From Candidatus Zixiibacteriota bacterium (lineage in GTDB: Bacteria; Zixibacteria; MSB-5A5; GN15; FEB-12), in the NCBI GenBank assembly GCA_018816665.1, contig JAHIVM010000502.1, positions 1 through 8,103 of the forward strand: 8,103 bases of DNA, written 5' to 3'. This document shows, piece after piece, positions 1-6,702 of the stretch (within the stretch, counting starts at the first letter, position 1; the number at the start of each line of letters is the position of its first letter). The notes under the pieces were generated by a model that saw only the letters and a list, made by a program, of their open reading frames with translations, was not told where the DNA came from and did not search any database. Both the position numbers and the translations under genes were made by a program.

Positions 1-934
1 CCGTATTCTCAGGGTCCATAGCCAGGATGCGGCGATTGTTGACATAACCCGAATCGAACATCTTGCAGTTGTTATAGCATATAGTCAGGTTGTTCATGTC
101 GGTGATGAGCGCACTGCGATTTTCATTCAGCCAGAAAGAGTCCTGCACCGCGATATCAATGAACTCACGGAAATAGGGAATGCACTCACAGTACTGCCCC
201 AGTGAAATATGGTCATAAGAGATGATGCGCAGTAACTCATCGCGCTCATCCGCTTTGTCAAGAGCCTTCTTCAGCCACACCAGAGCAGTTTCGTAGTCAT
301 CACTCTTTTCGTAACCGGAAGCAAGTCCAATGTACGGGTGAGGATCCGACGGATCAATCGCAATGGCCAGGACCATATTGTCCTTACAGGAATCCACGAG
401 CGCAGCCCGACGTTCCTTGTAGTAGGCAATCGATATCGAGTCGGTTTCGGCTTTCAGGTCCTCGGAGATCTGCGTGATCTCCTTGATCTGCTCAACACCG
501 TCGTGATAGAACTCACGACGAAGCCGTTCCATGGTGGAATCAGCCCTCGCACTCTGTTCCTGGCAATCCTTGCGATATTTCTTCGGTACCTTCTTATTGT
601 CGCAGCAGTAACGGATCGAGTCCGCATACACCACCGCCAGTTCGACATACGGCAGCTTCTCTTTGAGATCTGAGCGCTTCGCAATGAAATCATAATACAA
701 CTGGTTCATCCAGAAGTAGCCTTCCGAATGGGGACCGTAGTGCATTATGAGCGAATCCAGCATCGCGATAGCCGTTTTGTATCGCTCTTCGTCGCCGGAC
801 AGAATCTCAATGCGGGCCGTTGTGATGTATGATCCGGCGGGGAGCTTGCGGGGCTTGCCGGCCAGGACCGACAGGGTACTCCCAAGAACAACCGCCAGGA
901 CTATGAACAACAATACTTTTGAACTTATCTTCAC
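1..934 (-). CDS. Exported TPR-repeat protein, C-terminus outside window
   Basis: An open frame of 311 codons runs off the left edge without a stop. It starts at a GTG, with AGGAGG (946-941) six bases upstream, which decides the start. Residues 1-25 are a signal peptide: Lys2 and Lys6, a hydrophobic run from Val7 to Leu17, and V-L-A before Gly26, so the protein is probably exported. The body is helical with TPR-like repeats, clearest at about 196-229 (DPSDPHPYIGLASGYEKSDD, then ALVWLKKAL) and 232-265, with weaker ones near 48-80 and 280-310. Residues 140-180 are charged and may be coiled coil. TPR domains bind proteins; no catalytic motif is visible and no specific function can be assigned. 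It lies 82 bases after the DUF4139 gene on the same strand but has its own promoter at 1005-977. Antisense frames over this region are shorter and show no family features. Confidence 0.85.
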   Translation of the reverse strand, partial: MKISSKVLLFIVLAVVLGSTLSVLAGKPRKLPAGSYITTARIEILSGDEERYKTAIAMLDSLIMHYGPHSEGYFWMNQLYYDFIAKRSDLKEKLPYVELAVVYADSIRYCCDNKKVPKKYRKDCQEQSARADSTMERLRREFYHDGVEQIKEITQISEDLKAETDSISIAYYKERRAALVDSCKDNMVLAIAIDPSDPHPYIGLASGYEKSDDYETALVWLKKALDKADERDELLRIISYDHISLGQYCECIPYFREFIDIAVQDSFWLNENRSALITDMNNLTICYNNCKMFDSGYVNNRRILAMDPENT

Positions 935-976
935 CTGAGACCTCCTGCTCCATTTCTCCAGTCAGCGAATCCATCG

Positions 977-1005
977 AATGTAATGGCTAAGTACAGGCTT
1001 GTCAA
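977..1005 (-). promoter_or_regulatory. Sigma-70-type promoter for the TPR gene
   Basis: Reading the minus strand there is a perfect -35 box TTGACA (1005-1000), a 17-base spacer and a -10 box TACATT (982-977). Transcription would begin near 970, giving a leader of about 36 bases that contains the AGGAGG site. The box quality and ideal spacing suggest that the TPR gene can be transcribed independently of the DUF4139 gene upstream. Confidence 0.65.
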
Positions 1006-1016
1006 CCGAAGTTGCA

Positions 1017-2372
1017 TCACCGGGACGTGAAGCGCACCCGCAGGTCCAACCGGGCCGTCGAGTTAGCCTTCACCGGCACCGAAAAATGCACGACATTCGA
1101 CTCTTTTTTCTCGTATTCGTAATTGGCGGACACGATTTCCCAGAATCCCCAGAAATTCTTCGCCACCTTTACCGTTATATCTGTGTCTTTGCGATTCCGC
1201 AACTCAATCTGGTAGGTCCGCTCCTCAACCTTGGCCGATATCCGACTGTGATCCAATATCTTTTCCTCGGCCACAATATCAAAAGCCGTCCCCACCGTCA
1301 ATGACACCTCTTCGTCCTTTGGTGTATGATCCACCCGGTCCTCGCCCAGAAGGATCATGGCGCCATCGTCATCCGCTTTAAACAGGCGAACCCGACCGGC
1401 CGGCAGCGGAATCCCCAAGCCGTCGCCGGTCGAGTTGACAAACTCCACCTTCACCGTGACATCCGTGGGATTCTGATCCGGCTGATAGAGATACACTTTC
1501 TTTACTTTCACCGTCGATGGTTCAAACAGCGAAAGCTGCTTGATCTCTTTGTTGGCCAGCGTAGCGGATCGGGGCAGCGTATACATGTGATACTCAAAAA
1601 ACGCCTTCTCCTGAAAGTCCGGCGCCGCCATCGCCATTTCCATGGTTCGGGCCGATCCCTTCAGGGCCGCCGGTCCGCGCTGCGCCCGGTTGATATCACC
1701 GGCAATCAGTTTCAGTTTGGCGTCTTTGTAGGTCTTACCGGATGTGTTGTTGATCGAGGCCCACCCGGAGAGATGCAGCGAGGTATCGTCCTTGTCCAGC
1801 CGTCCCACGTATTCTGCCTCCCAGTTGAGACCGGTCGTCTGGTAACTGACATTGCAGTCAGCCTGGCCGGAGAAATCCGAGGCGTACAGCCAGAACAGTG
1901 TCGGACGGGTGATAAGTCCTTCCGGCAACAGCGGGAAGTCAACTTCGGTGATATTGTCCAGGCCGATGATTCTCACCTTGCCGGCAGTATCCTGAAGGGT
2001 CACCGCACCGCTTGAGAACGCCAGCAATGTCCCGGAATACAGATGGCCTTCCTTGTCAATCATCTCGATAGTCTGATCAATGTACTTGGTATACAATTGC
2101 TCGGGTGATACCAGGTCATAGACATAGTTCTGCTCGAGTATGGCTACCTTGCGCCCCCTATCCACCACCTCAAAACGCACCGAACTGGCATCAATGCGCT
2201 CCGGGACATCCCGGAAAGCCAGCCGCCCGTTACCCTTTTCGAGATCCAGGGAACGGGTTTCGCTCACCACCCCCAGATTGCTGTTGTAAACCGTCACTGC
2301 CACCTCGTCGGCTACTGTCGCCGAAGATGCCAGCAGCAACAGTGCTATGGCCGAAATCGCTGCTCTAAACAT
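1017..2372 (-). CDS. Exported DUF4139 domain-containing protein
   Basis: The product is 451 residues from the chosen start. The frame is open for 32 more codons upstream, but the ATG at 2372 is preceded by GAGG with a 7-base spacer and opens directly into a signal peptide (MFRAAISAIALLLLASSATV, cut after Ala21), so the longer start is rejected. The mature protein is beta-rich and matches the DUF4139 family: an N-terminal region with VYNSNLGVVSETRSL (28-42), SYQTTGLNWEAEYVG (176-190), GWASINNTSGKTYKDAKLKL (203-222), and a C-terminal beta region with IPLPAGRVRLFKADDDG (321-337) and VGTAFDIVAEEK (360-371). DUF4139 proteins are generally exported and of unknown molecular function; no enzyme motif is seen. 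It probably acts in the periplasm or at the outer surface. It follows the prenyl synthase gene by 117 bases. Confidence 0.9.
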   Translation of the reverse strand: MFRAAISAIALLLLASSATVADEVAVTVYNSNLGVVSETRSLDLEKGNGRLAFRDVPERIDASSVRFEVVDRGRKVAILEQNYVYDLVSPEQLYTKYIDQTIEMIDKEGHLYSGTLLAFSSGAVTLQDTAGKVRIIGLDNITEVDFPLLPEGLITRPTLFWLYASDFSGQADCNVSYQTTGLNWEAEYVGRLDKDDTSLHLSGWASINNTSGKTYKDAKLKLIAGDINRAQRGPAALKGSARTMEMAMAAPDFQEKAFFEYHMYTLPRSATLANKEIKQLSLFEPSTVKVKKVYLYQPDQNPTDVTVKVEFVNSTGDGLGIPLPAGRVRLFKADDDGAMILLGEDRVDHTPKDEEVSLTVGTAFDIVAEEKILDHSRISAKVEERTYQIELRNRKDTDITVKVAKNFWGFWEIVSANYEYEKKESNVVHFSVPVKANSTARLDLRVRFTSR

Positions 2373-2418
2373 CTTTACACCTCGCTCCTTTATACACGTG
2401 TCAGTGTCGTCTTTGCTG

Positions 2419-2452
2419 AACCCGTAAATCAACCAAAAACGGGTTGTGTCAA
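2419..2452 (-). promoter_or_regulatory. Possible operator and -35 box upstream of DUF4139 gene
   Basis: On the minus strand a TTGACA box lies at 2452-2447. A perfect 7-base inverted repeat, AACCCGT (2419-2425) and ACGGGTT (2439-2445), follows immediately, with arm centres 20 bases apart (about two helical turns). The expected -10 box would fall inside the dyad but is poor (ATTTAC at 17-base spacing). This layout is what a repressor site over a promoter looks like, but the weak -10 keeps confidence low. A stem-loop in the transcript is the alternative. Confidence 0.3.
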
Positions 2453-2489
2453 TCGTGATACACCCCAAACCGGTGCATCTTCCGATTAA

Positions 2490-3434
2490 TCACACATTTG
2501 ATTGCGACTGAATATGACGGACAGTGGTGTCGATACGCGCCCGCACTTCCTCCGGCGACGGATTCATGGCAGCCGTCGAAAGCGTCCCCTCTTCTGGGTT
2601 AACTCGTTCAAATATTTGGAGATACAGGCTGTAAATGATCTCGTAACTAAGGTAATAGCGGGGCTCCAGATGGGCTTTCATGCGGTCGATCATCGCCCGG
2701 GACTTCCGACGGTAGTATTCGGCGATCCCCTGGTACAAGGCCATCAATCTTCGGAAATCAGGGGTTGGTTGACCTGACCCGGCAACTGCCCGCAAATCCC
2801 CCGAAGAGAGCCCGCACCGCGCACAGAGATCGTCAGCAAAGTAATTGAGGCCCTGCTCCTGGTCCTTCTGGAAATCTCGCATGATATGAACCAGGTAAGA
2901 AAACACGGCCAGCGGACGGGCCACTTTCCGAATGTCGAACTCCGGGGCCTGATACTTCTCGCCAGCCCTGCGGACGCCGCAAAGATGCATGAAAATAGCC
3001 GCCGGAGAAATGGCCGCACCCTCGCAGTAGCGCAGGAAAGTCAGAAAGGTCGGGAAACCATTGTGCGTCAGATCGTAGGCCATCGCCCGAAACAGACGTT
3101 CCCAGGGCCAGAACGGTAGGGCAAAGCAATCCAGTGTATTCACAAACTCTTTCTGGAAGGCATCCTCGGCCCGACCGGCCCGAACCGCATTCATCCACCG
3201 CTCAATCATCGCCTCATACTGACGAATCTCCTGCGCCGTCAGCGCCACACCTGCGGCCTTGCGGTCGTCAACGAGATCGTCGATCCGACGCATCGAGCGG
3301 TAGCATACCCTGAAGGCCTCGTAGCGGTCCTGCTCCCAGAATCGGGCAGCAATATCCAGAATCGGATTGGTAAGAATCTCAGAGAAATCCAGATCCGAGG
3401 CAAAATCCAGGGTTGTGTCGCTATCGTGTGCCAT
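2490..3434 (-). CDS. Squalene/phytoene synthase family protein
   Basis: This 314-residue protein belongs to the head-to-head prenyl synthase family, which joins two prenyl diphosphates (FPP or GGPP) into squalene, phytoene or related C30/C40 products at the membrane surface. The first aspartate motif is at 52-57 (RRIDDLVDD, residues 49-57). The second is in HIMRDFQKDQEQGLNYF (183-199), with Asp187 and Asp191 placed to bind the second Mg2+ group. YCEGAAISPAAIFMHLCG (136-153) matches the conserved helix between them. Length is normal. The frame is open for 39 codons upstream into the lipoprotein gene, but that extension is Arg/Trp-rich and unlike the family. ATG 3434 has no obvious SD; a TATATT at 3451-3446 might place the transcript start only a few bases before it. 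Squalene versus phytoene-type specificity cannot be read from motifs, and no other isoprenoid gene is nearby. Confidence 0.88.
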   Translation of the reverse strand: MAHDSDTTLDFASDLDFSEILTNPILDIAARFWEQDRYEAFRVCYRSMRRIDDLVDDRKAAGVALTAQEIRQYEAMIERWMNAVRAGRAEDAFQKEFVNTLDCFALPFWPWERLFRAMAYDLTHNGFPTFLTFLRYCEGAAISPAAIFMHLCGVRRAGEKYQAPEFDIRKVARPLAVFSYLVHIMRDFQKDQEQGLNYFADDLCARCGLSSGDLRAVAGSGQPTPDFRRLMALYQGIAEYYRRKSRAMIDRMKAHLEPRYYLSYEIIYSLYLQIFERVNPEEGTLSTAAMNPSPEEVRARIDTTVRHIQSQSNV

Positions 3435-3498
3435 CGCAGAAGCACAATATACGACCGTCGCCTCATGGGGAAAAACAATTTGTGGCAGAAAGAGAAAG

Positions 3499-4164
3499 CT
3501 ACCGCACCGTGGCCACCGCCAGCGTCCGGACCGGCTGAATCCCGTAACCATTCGTGGCTTCGGCCGAATCCGTCTCGCAAAAACCTCTCCCCGGAACCGG
3601 AGAGGATGGCGGCGGAGTGTGAGTTTCCCGCACTGCCTGTTCCGCCGGGGGTGTCCCCAGCAAGAAGGTCGTGATCAGATCATACCACTCCTGCAATTGC
3701 TCCTCGGCGCAGGTACCTATCATTATCAGCATGACGCGCAGCACCGGATGAGGAACAAGCAACGCCAGACCGGCTACCATCTCACCTATTTTGTCGCGCA
3801 TCAGCGAACGTCCGGCCGCCACCAGATCTGCCGTGGTGATTGGCGCCGCCAGCTCCGGTATCCAGCAACAGTCGGCTTCCTCGATCACCGGACTGGCATC
3901 ATATGCGTAGGTTCGATCTGCACTTGACTTGCTGTCGACCGTATCAATCGACGGGACATAGTGCTGTAGTTGGGAATTATCCCACGTGTCGCAGGTCTCT
4001 TCCGACGGACCGGCAAAACGGTAGGCTCCCGTGTAGTTGGTGGCGCACCCCGAGAAAAGCAACAGAATCACAATCGAAACACACCACACCGTTCCTGGTC
4101 CGAATCCGGCCTTACGACCCATCCGGTCCGTAATTTGATGCGATATGTACCGAGTCACTATCAT
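3499..4164 (-). CDS. Putative lipoprotein of unknown function
   Basis: The product is 221 residues from ATG 4164, or 207 from Met15 (ATG 4122). Both start contexts have weak SDs (AGG five to six bases before the first), so the start is uncertain. The hydrophobic segment at 26-37 ends in L-F-S-G-C (36-40), a near-consensus lipobox with Phe in place of Leu at -3, so Cys40 is the likely acylated N-terminus of an envelope lipoprotein. The mature part has a hydrophobic stretch at about 127-152 (EMVAGLALLVPHPVLRVMLI, then MIGTC), further cysteines at 58, 99, 100, 152 and 196, and a Pro-rich stretch at 182-191 (HTPPPSSPVP). I do not recognise the family. It is first in the minus-strand series, 64 bases before the prenyl synthase gene, so co-transcription is plausible. 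No convincing promoter was found upstream. Confidence 0.7.
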   Translation of the reverse strand: MIVTRYISHQITDRMGRKAGFGPGTVWCVSIVILLLFSGCATNYTGAYRFAGPSEETCDTWDNSQLQHYVPSIDTVDSKSSADRTYAYDASPVIEEADCCWIPELAAPITTADLVAAGRSLMRDKIGEMVAGLALLVPHPVLRVMLIMIGTCAEEQLQEWYDLITTFLLGTPPAEQAVRETHTPPPSSPVPGRGFCETDSAEATNGYGIQPVRTLAVATVR

Positions 4165-4411
4165 CGCTTACCTGTTGGTTACACGACACCACCGTTGACA
4201 GGTTTCCGGACAACGCCTGACGGCATTTCCGAAGATTCGTTTGTGCTCAGCATCCGTTCTGTGCAGGTACTTGAAAAGGACCTACGAGTAACTAGGACAT
4301 AGCCCACGGGACGTTATGAAACTACCCTCTCCCTGGCTACACTGTACAAATAAGACTGTTTCCTCCCCGTTACAACCAAAAAATGTCACGCCGGGCAGAA
4401 TCTGTCATAAT

Positions 4412-4428
4412 TGTTCATCTCATGAACA
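4412..4428. promoter_or_regulatory. Perfect 7-base dyad, possible operator
   Basis: TGTTCAT (4412-4418), CTC, ATGAACA (4422-4428) form a perfect inverted repeat with a 3-base centre. It lies 24 bases upstream of the -35 box of the kinase-like gene and inside a divergent intergenic region. It could be a transcription factor site for either direction, but it matches no operator consensus I can name with confidence. Confidence 0.35.
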
Positions 4429-4452
4429 GGGGTCTTCTTGCTCGTTTTTTGG

Positions 4453-4480
4453 TTGCTGAAACAGGATCGCTCCGTATATT
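4453..4480 (+). promoter_or_regulatory. Promoter for the cytidylate kinase-like gene
   Basis: A -35 box TTGCTG (4453-4458), a 16-base spacer and a -10 box TATATT (4475-4480). The start would fall at about 4487, leaving a leader of about 14 bases that begins essentially at the SD AGGAGGTG (4487-4494). Confidence 0.5.
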
Positions 4481-4500
4481 TTTTATAGGAGGTGGTACTC

Positions 4501-5211
4501 ATGACCTCAATCGAAGCCATAATCAATCGCCAATTACGCAAGTGGGAACTGGAACAACGGGATCATGCCGATGAACCCGAAGTCCGTCCTGCTCCCGAAC
4601 CTATCGTGACTATCAGCCGGCAAACCGGCAGTCGCGGTTCATACTTCGGATCCCGCCTCGCTCTGAAACTGGGCTATCAGCGTCTTCACCGCGAGGCCAT
4701 TGATGCCGTCTGCAAATCCAGCGGGTATCGTCGACGAATCATCGAGTCGCTCGATAATCGTTTTCGCAACGGCCTGGAACTGGCGGTGGAAACCATTCTC
4801 ACCGGCCAGGCAGTGGACCACAGTGACTACACCCGCAACCTCTGCAAAGTAGTCCTCTCCATGTCGCGGCTGGGCGGCGTCGTGCTGATGGGGCGGGGCG
4901 GTAATTTCATCCTGGGACCGGATACGGGTTTACATATCCGTGTGGTCTGTCCCGAGGCCAAACGGATCGAAAACCTCATGAAGTACAAGGGACTCAGCCA
5001 CGATGACGCCAGCCGCGAAATACAGACCTCCGATGAAAACCGTCGGCACTTCATCCAGAAAGTGTTCGATGCCGATATTGATGACCCCCACAATTACGAT
5101 CTGGTGTTGAATACGGCGTTTATCGATGTTGAGGAGTTGGTTGAGACGACCGTAACAGCTATCCACGGCAAAATGGATAAGCTGATGTATCTCGATCACG
5201 ACCCGTCGTAG
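4501..5211 (+). CDS. Cytidylate kinase-like family protein
   Basis: The product is 236 residues and starts at ATG 4501 with a strong SD AGGAGGTG ending 6 bases before it. An in-frame GTG at 4492 overlaps that SD and is rejected. The protein fits the cytidylate kinase-like family (PF13189): a P-loop-like segment VTISRQTGSRGSYFGSRLAL (36-55), a second core strand GVVLMGRGGNFIL (126-138), a nucleotide-fold strand LHIRVVCPEAKRIENL (144-159), and the C-terminal block NYDLVLNTAFIDVEELVET (198-216). Members resemble CMP/dCMP kinase, but many are uncharacterised and may phosphorylate something else, so nucleotide kinase activity is inferred. Gly-Ser-Arg-Gly replaces the more usual Gly-Ser-Gly-Gly in the loop. 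The first 33 residues (Met1-Pro33) are a charged extension before the kinase fold. It is monocistronic and ends 31 bases before a paired-hairpin repeat that may serve as its terminator. Confidence 0.85.
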   Translation: MTSIEAIINRQLRKWELEQRDHADEPEVRPAPEPIVTISRQTGSRGSYFGSRLALKLGYQRLHREAIDAVCKSSGYRRRIIESLDNRFRNGLELAVETILTGQAVDHSDYTRNLCKVVLSMSRLGGVVLMGRGGNFILGPDTGLHIRVVCPEAKRIENLMKYKGLSHDDASREIQTSDENRRHFIQKVFDADIDDPHNYDLVLNTAFIDVEELVETTVTAIHGKMDKLMYLDHDPS

Positions 5212-5242
5212 GACACAAAAGCGATTCCACAATCAATACATT

Positions 5243-5329
5243 GTAGGGCAGGAGCGTCCGCTGACCTGCCGCAACTGTTTTTGAGAAAACAATACGAACG
5301 TGGCACGTCCGAAGACGCACGTGCCCTTG
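5243..5329. repeat. Paired REP-like hairpin element, copy A (short core)
   Basis: Two 30-base hairpin modules face each other, at 5243-5272 and, inverted, at 5300-5329, separated by a 27-base core. Each carries or approximates the GTAG foot followed by a stem. This copy is the most diverged: the left module has two substitutions relative to the other four copies, and the right module ends CCCTTG instead of CCCTAC, spoiling its GTAG foot. The core matches the core of copy B at 20 of 27 positions. It sits between convergent genes, 31 bases after one stop and 22 after the other, where a two-way terminator or mRNA-stabilising structure would act. It is probably an old, immobile copy. Confidence 0.85.
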
Positions 5330-5351
5330 TATCAAAAGACCAGTGACACTC

Positions 5352-5732
5352 CTAGAACTGATCGGTCCGTAGCATCACCAGCGTGCAGGCCCGCACCACT
5401 TCTATACCCGCCGCTTCCAGCTTTGTCGCCAGATTTTCGTTTTCGGCGCCGGGGTTGAAGATTGCCCGACGGGGTTTCAGCCTGATAATGTTGTCAAACT
5501 CGGCATCGGAAATCTGCGCATTCACATAAAACGTGAGCGTATCGATGGGACCGGTGATATCAGGTAGCGATTTCACGCCGGGGATTCCGTCGACTTCGTG
5601 ACCCTTGGGGTGAACCGGAATCGGTACATGCCCGTGTTCCCCAAGCATGTGAACCGCCTTGAACGAATAGCGATCCTCTTTCGGGCTGGCGCCCAGGACA
5701 GCTACCCGTGAGTGTTTTGGAGCTCTGGCCAT
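5352..5732 (-). CDS. CoA-binding protein (YccU-like, CoA_binding_2)
   Basis: This 126-residue protein has a compact Rossmann fold of the CoA-binding family (PF13380). Visible landmarks are the first strand and glycine loop RVAVLGASPKEDRYS (9-23), the strand PIPVHPKGHEVDGIPGVKSL (38-57), the strand IDTLTFYVN (63-71), NPGAENENL (93-101) and the terminal GIEVVRACTLVML (109-121), where the cysteine sits at the family's conserved position. Such proteins bind CoA or a related nucleotide through the glycine loop; the physiological role is generally unknown. ATG 5732 is chosen because GGAG lies 8 bases upstream and the length before the first strand fits the family. An in-frame ATG at 5759 and TTG at 5762 are possible. 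It follows the FAD protein by 32 bases and is very likely co-transcribed with it. Confidence 0.88.
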   Translation of the reverse strand: MARAPKHSRVAVLGASPKEDRYSFKAVHMLGEHGHVPIPVHPKGHEVDGIPGVKSLPDITGPIDTLTFYVNAQISDAEFDNIIRLKPRRAIFNPGAENENLATKLEAAGIEVVRACTLVMLRTDQF

Positions 5733-5764
5733 GGATATATCTCCCTGTTCGATTTGCATCAAAC

Positions 5765-6517
5765 TCAGACTATAGGCAGGACACCGTTGGGGTCAAAACG
5801 TGCCTTGATTTTGCGCGAGTACTCGGCATCAACATCGGTGTTGGTTTCAACAATGCCGGACAGGAAATGCGCCCGGTCAACCTCTTGCATGCGCATGTTG
5901 TCGAACTCCTCGCGCGCGGTAAGCGGCAACACCCGAAACGTGGCATTGACCACCAGGCCGAGCAGACCCCACGACGGTGCAAAAATCTTCACCACATCCA
6001 GTCCCGACACCGATTTGAAACAGGCCGACCCCGGCGTGATGATTTCGCCTTCGGGCGTAACAATCTCCGCCCGGATCAGGTACTTTTTGATCTGCAAATC
6101 GTAGTGGTTGACATCGGCCGCCAGATTAACCGCAATCGCCCCGCCCACCGATCCCACATACGGCAAGGCCGAATGCGGCAGATACAGATTGTCCGGCGCG
6201 ATATCCAGGTTGATCTCTCTCAGGGGAAAGCCAGCGCCCACTTTGACATAAAAATCCTGCAGGGCGACATCCAGCAGTTGATTCAACCGATCGGTGCGGA
6301 TGGCTACCAGCGGATGAAAAAGTTCGCCCTCGGGATCGAGATTATTGCCAAATCCGGTGATAAACGACTTCTGCCCGTGTTTATTGGCCAGCTTGAAGTA
6401 GGCCGCTGCTTCCCCGGCGTTCTCCGGGTGGAAGGTGGCGATACCCTTCTGGAAGGTTACGCGGTCGTCCGGGAATTCCGAACGAAGGATGTCGGTAAAG
6501 GCATTGGCTCGGCTCAT
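5765..6517 (-). CDS. Short FAD-binding oxidoreductase (GlcD/GlcE-like FAD domain)
   Basis: The product is 250 residues. Residues about 20-199 are a PCMH-type FAD-binding domain (FAD_binding_4): ITGFGNNLDPEG (53-64) for the first FAD loop, YVGSVGGAIAVNLAADVNHY (120-139) for the pyrophosphate-binding loop, and SVSGLDVVKIFAPSWGLLGL (169-188) for the distal FAD segment. Members oxidise hydroxy-acids such as glycolate or lactate. The protein is oddly short: full GlcD-type enzymes are roughly 450-500 residues and have a large C-terminal substrate domain. Here that domain is reduced to about 50 residues, yet the tail still ends IKARFDPNGVLP (237-248), like the DPxGilNP end of complete oxidases. That suggests internal loss rather than simple truncation. 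A subunit role, as for GlcE, is possible. No SD precedes ATG 6517; the promoter places the transcript start on the ATG itself. Confidence 0.85.
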   Translation of the reverse strand: MSRANAFTDILRSEFPDDRVTFQKGIATFHPENAGEAAAYFKLANKHGQKSFITGFGNNLDPEGELFHPLVAIRTDRLNQLLDVALQDFYVKVGAGFPLREINLDIAPDNLYLPHSALPYVGSVGGAIAVNLAADVNHYDLQIKKYLIRAEIVTPEGEIITPGSACFKSVSGLDVVKIFAPSWGLLGLVVNATFRVLPLTAREEFDNMRMQEVDRAHFLSGIVETNTDVDAEYSRKIKARFDPNGVLPIV

Positions 6518-6523
6518 GGAGCC

Positions 6524-6551
6524 AAAATAGCAGGAAAAGCCGCCCTGTCAA
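6524..6551 (-). promoter_or_regulatory. Promoter giving a leaderless transcript for the FAD gene
   Basis: On the minus strand there is TTGACA (6551-6546), a 16-base spacer and TATTTT (6529-6524). Exactly six bases (GGCTCC) separate the -10 box from ATG 6517, so the expected +1 is the A of the ATG. The absence of any SD before the gene agrees with a leaderless mRNA. Confidence 0.55.
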
Positions 6552-6623
6552 CCAGAGTCTCCCGTCAGGAACCGTCCAGAGCTATGCAAAAAACGACCAA
6601 TCGGACGGGCAGGTAGCAGTCTG

Positions 6624-6700
6624 TCGCCCCTTTCGTCTCATCCTCCCGAATCCTCAACCGATACCTAGACCCGAGAGACGAACACTGCAAAAAGGGGCGA
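6624..6700 (+). promoter_or_regulatory. Leader stem-loop that could bury the SD of the Cys-rich gene
   Basis: TCGCCCCTTT (6624-6633) is perfectly complementary to AAAGGGGCGA (6691-6700), and nested inside it CGTCTC (6634-6639) pairs with GAGACG (6675-6680). The two helices stack on the left side and are separated on the right by a 10-base bulge (6681-6690). The only SD-like sequence for the gene at 6703, AAGGGG (6692-6697), is inside the outer helix. If the region is transcribed on the plus strand, folding would block ribosome entry. No convincing plus-strand promoter was found, so whether the left arm is in the mRNA is unknown. The dyad could also be a DNA site. Confidence 0.45.
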
Positions 6701-6702
6701 TT

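Larger units (their letters stand above)
4165..4500. other. Divergent intergenic region
   Basis: This is 336 bases between the minus-strand lipoprotein gene and the plus-strand kinase-like gene. Short open frames here are unremarkable, with no SD and no family resemblance. It holds a 17-base dyad (4412-4428), a plus-strand promoter (4453-4480) and the SD of the kinase-like gene (4487-4494). The part from 4165 to 4400 shows nothing I can name; a minus-strand promoter for the lipoprotein gene should lie there but no good box pair is visible. Confidence 0.6.

Noticed and set aside
1326..2015. Plus-strand 229-residue open frame
   Set aside because: Antisense shadow of the DUF4139 gene, rich in Arg, His and Gln with no recognisable motif.
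2373..2468. Upstream start for the DUF4139 gene
   Set aside because: It would place 32 non-hydrophobic residues before an obvious signal peptide; the internal ATG has the SD.
3435..3551. Upstream start for the prenyl synthase
   Set aside because: It overlaps the lipoprotein gene and adds an Arg/Trp-rich stretch unlike the family; no SD supports it.
6561..6609. CCCGTC and CCGTCC facing GACGGG and GGACGG between the FAD and Cys-rich genes
   Set aside because: Only 6-base arms with loops of 25 bases or more and competing pairings; too weak to call a structure.
5708..6616. Plus-strand 302-residue open frame
   Set aside because: Antisense to the FAD gene, which has clear domain motifs; the plus frame shows none.
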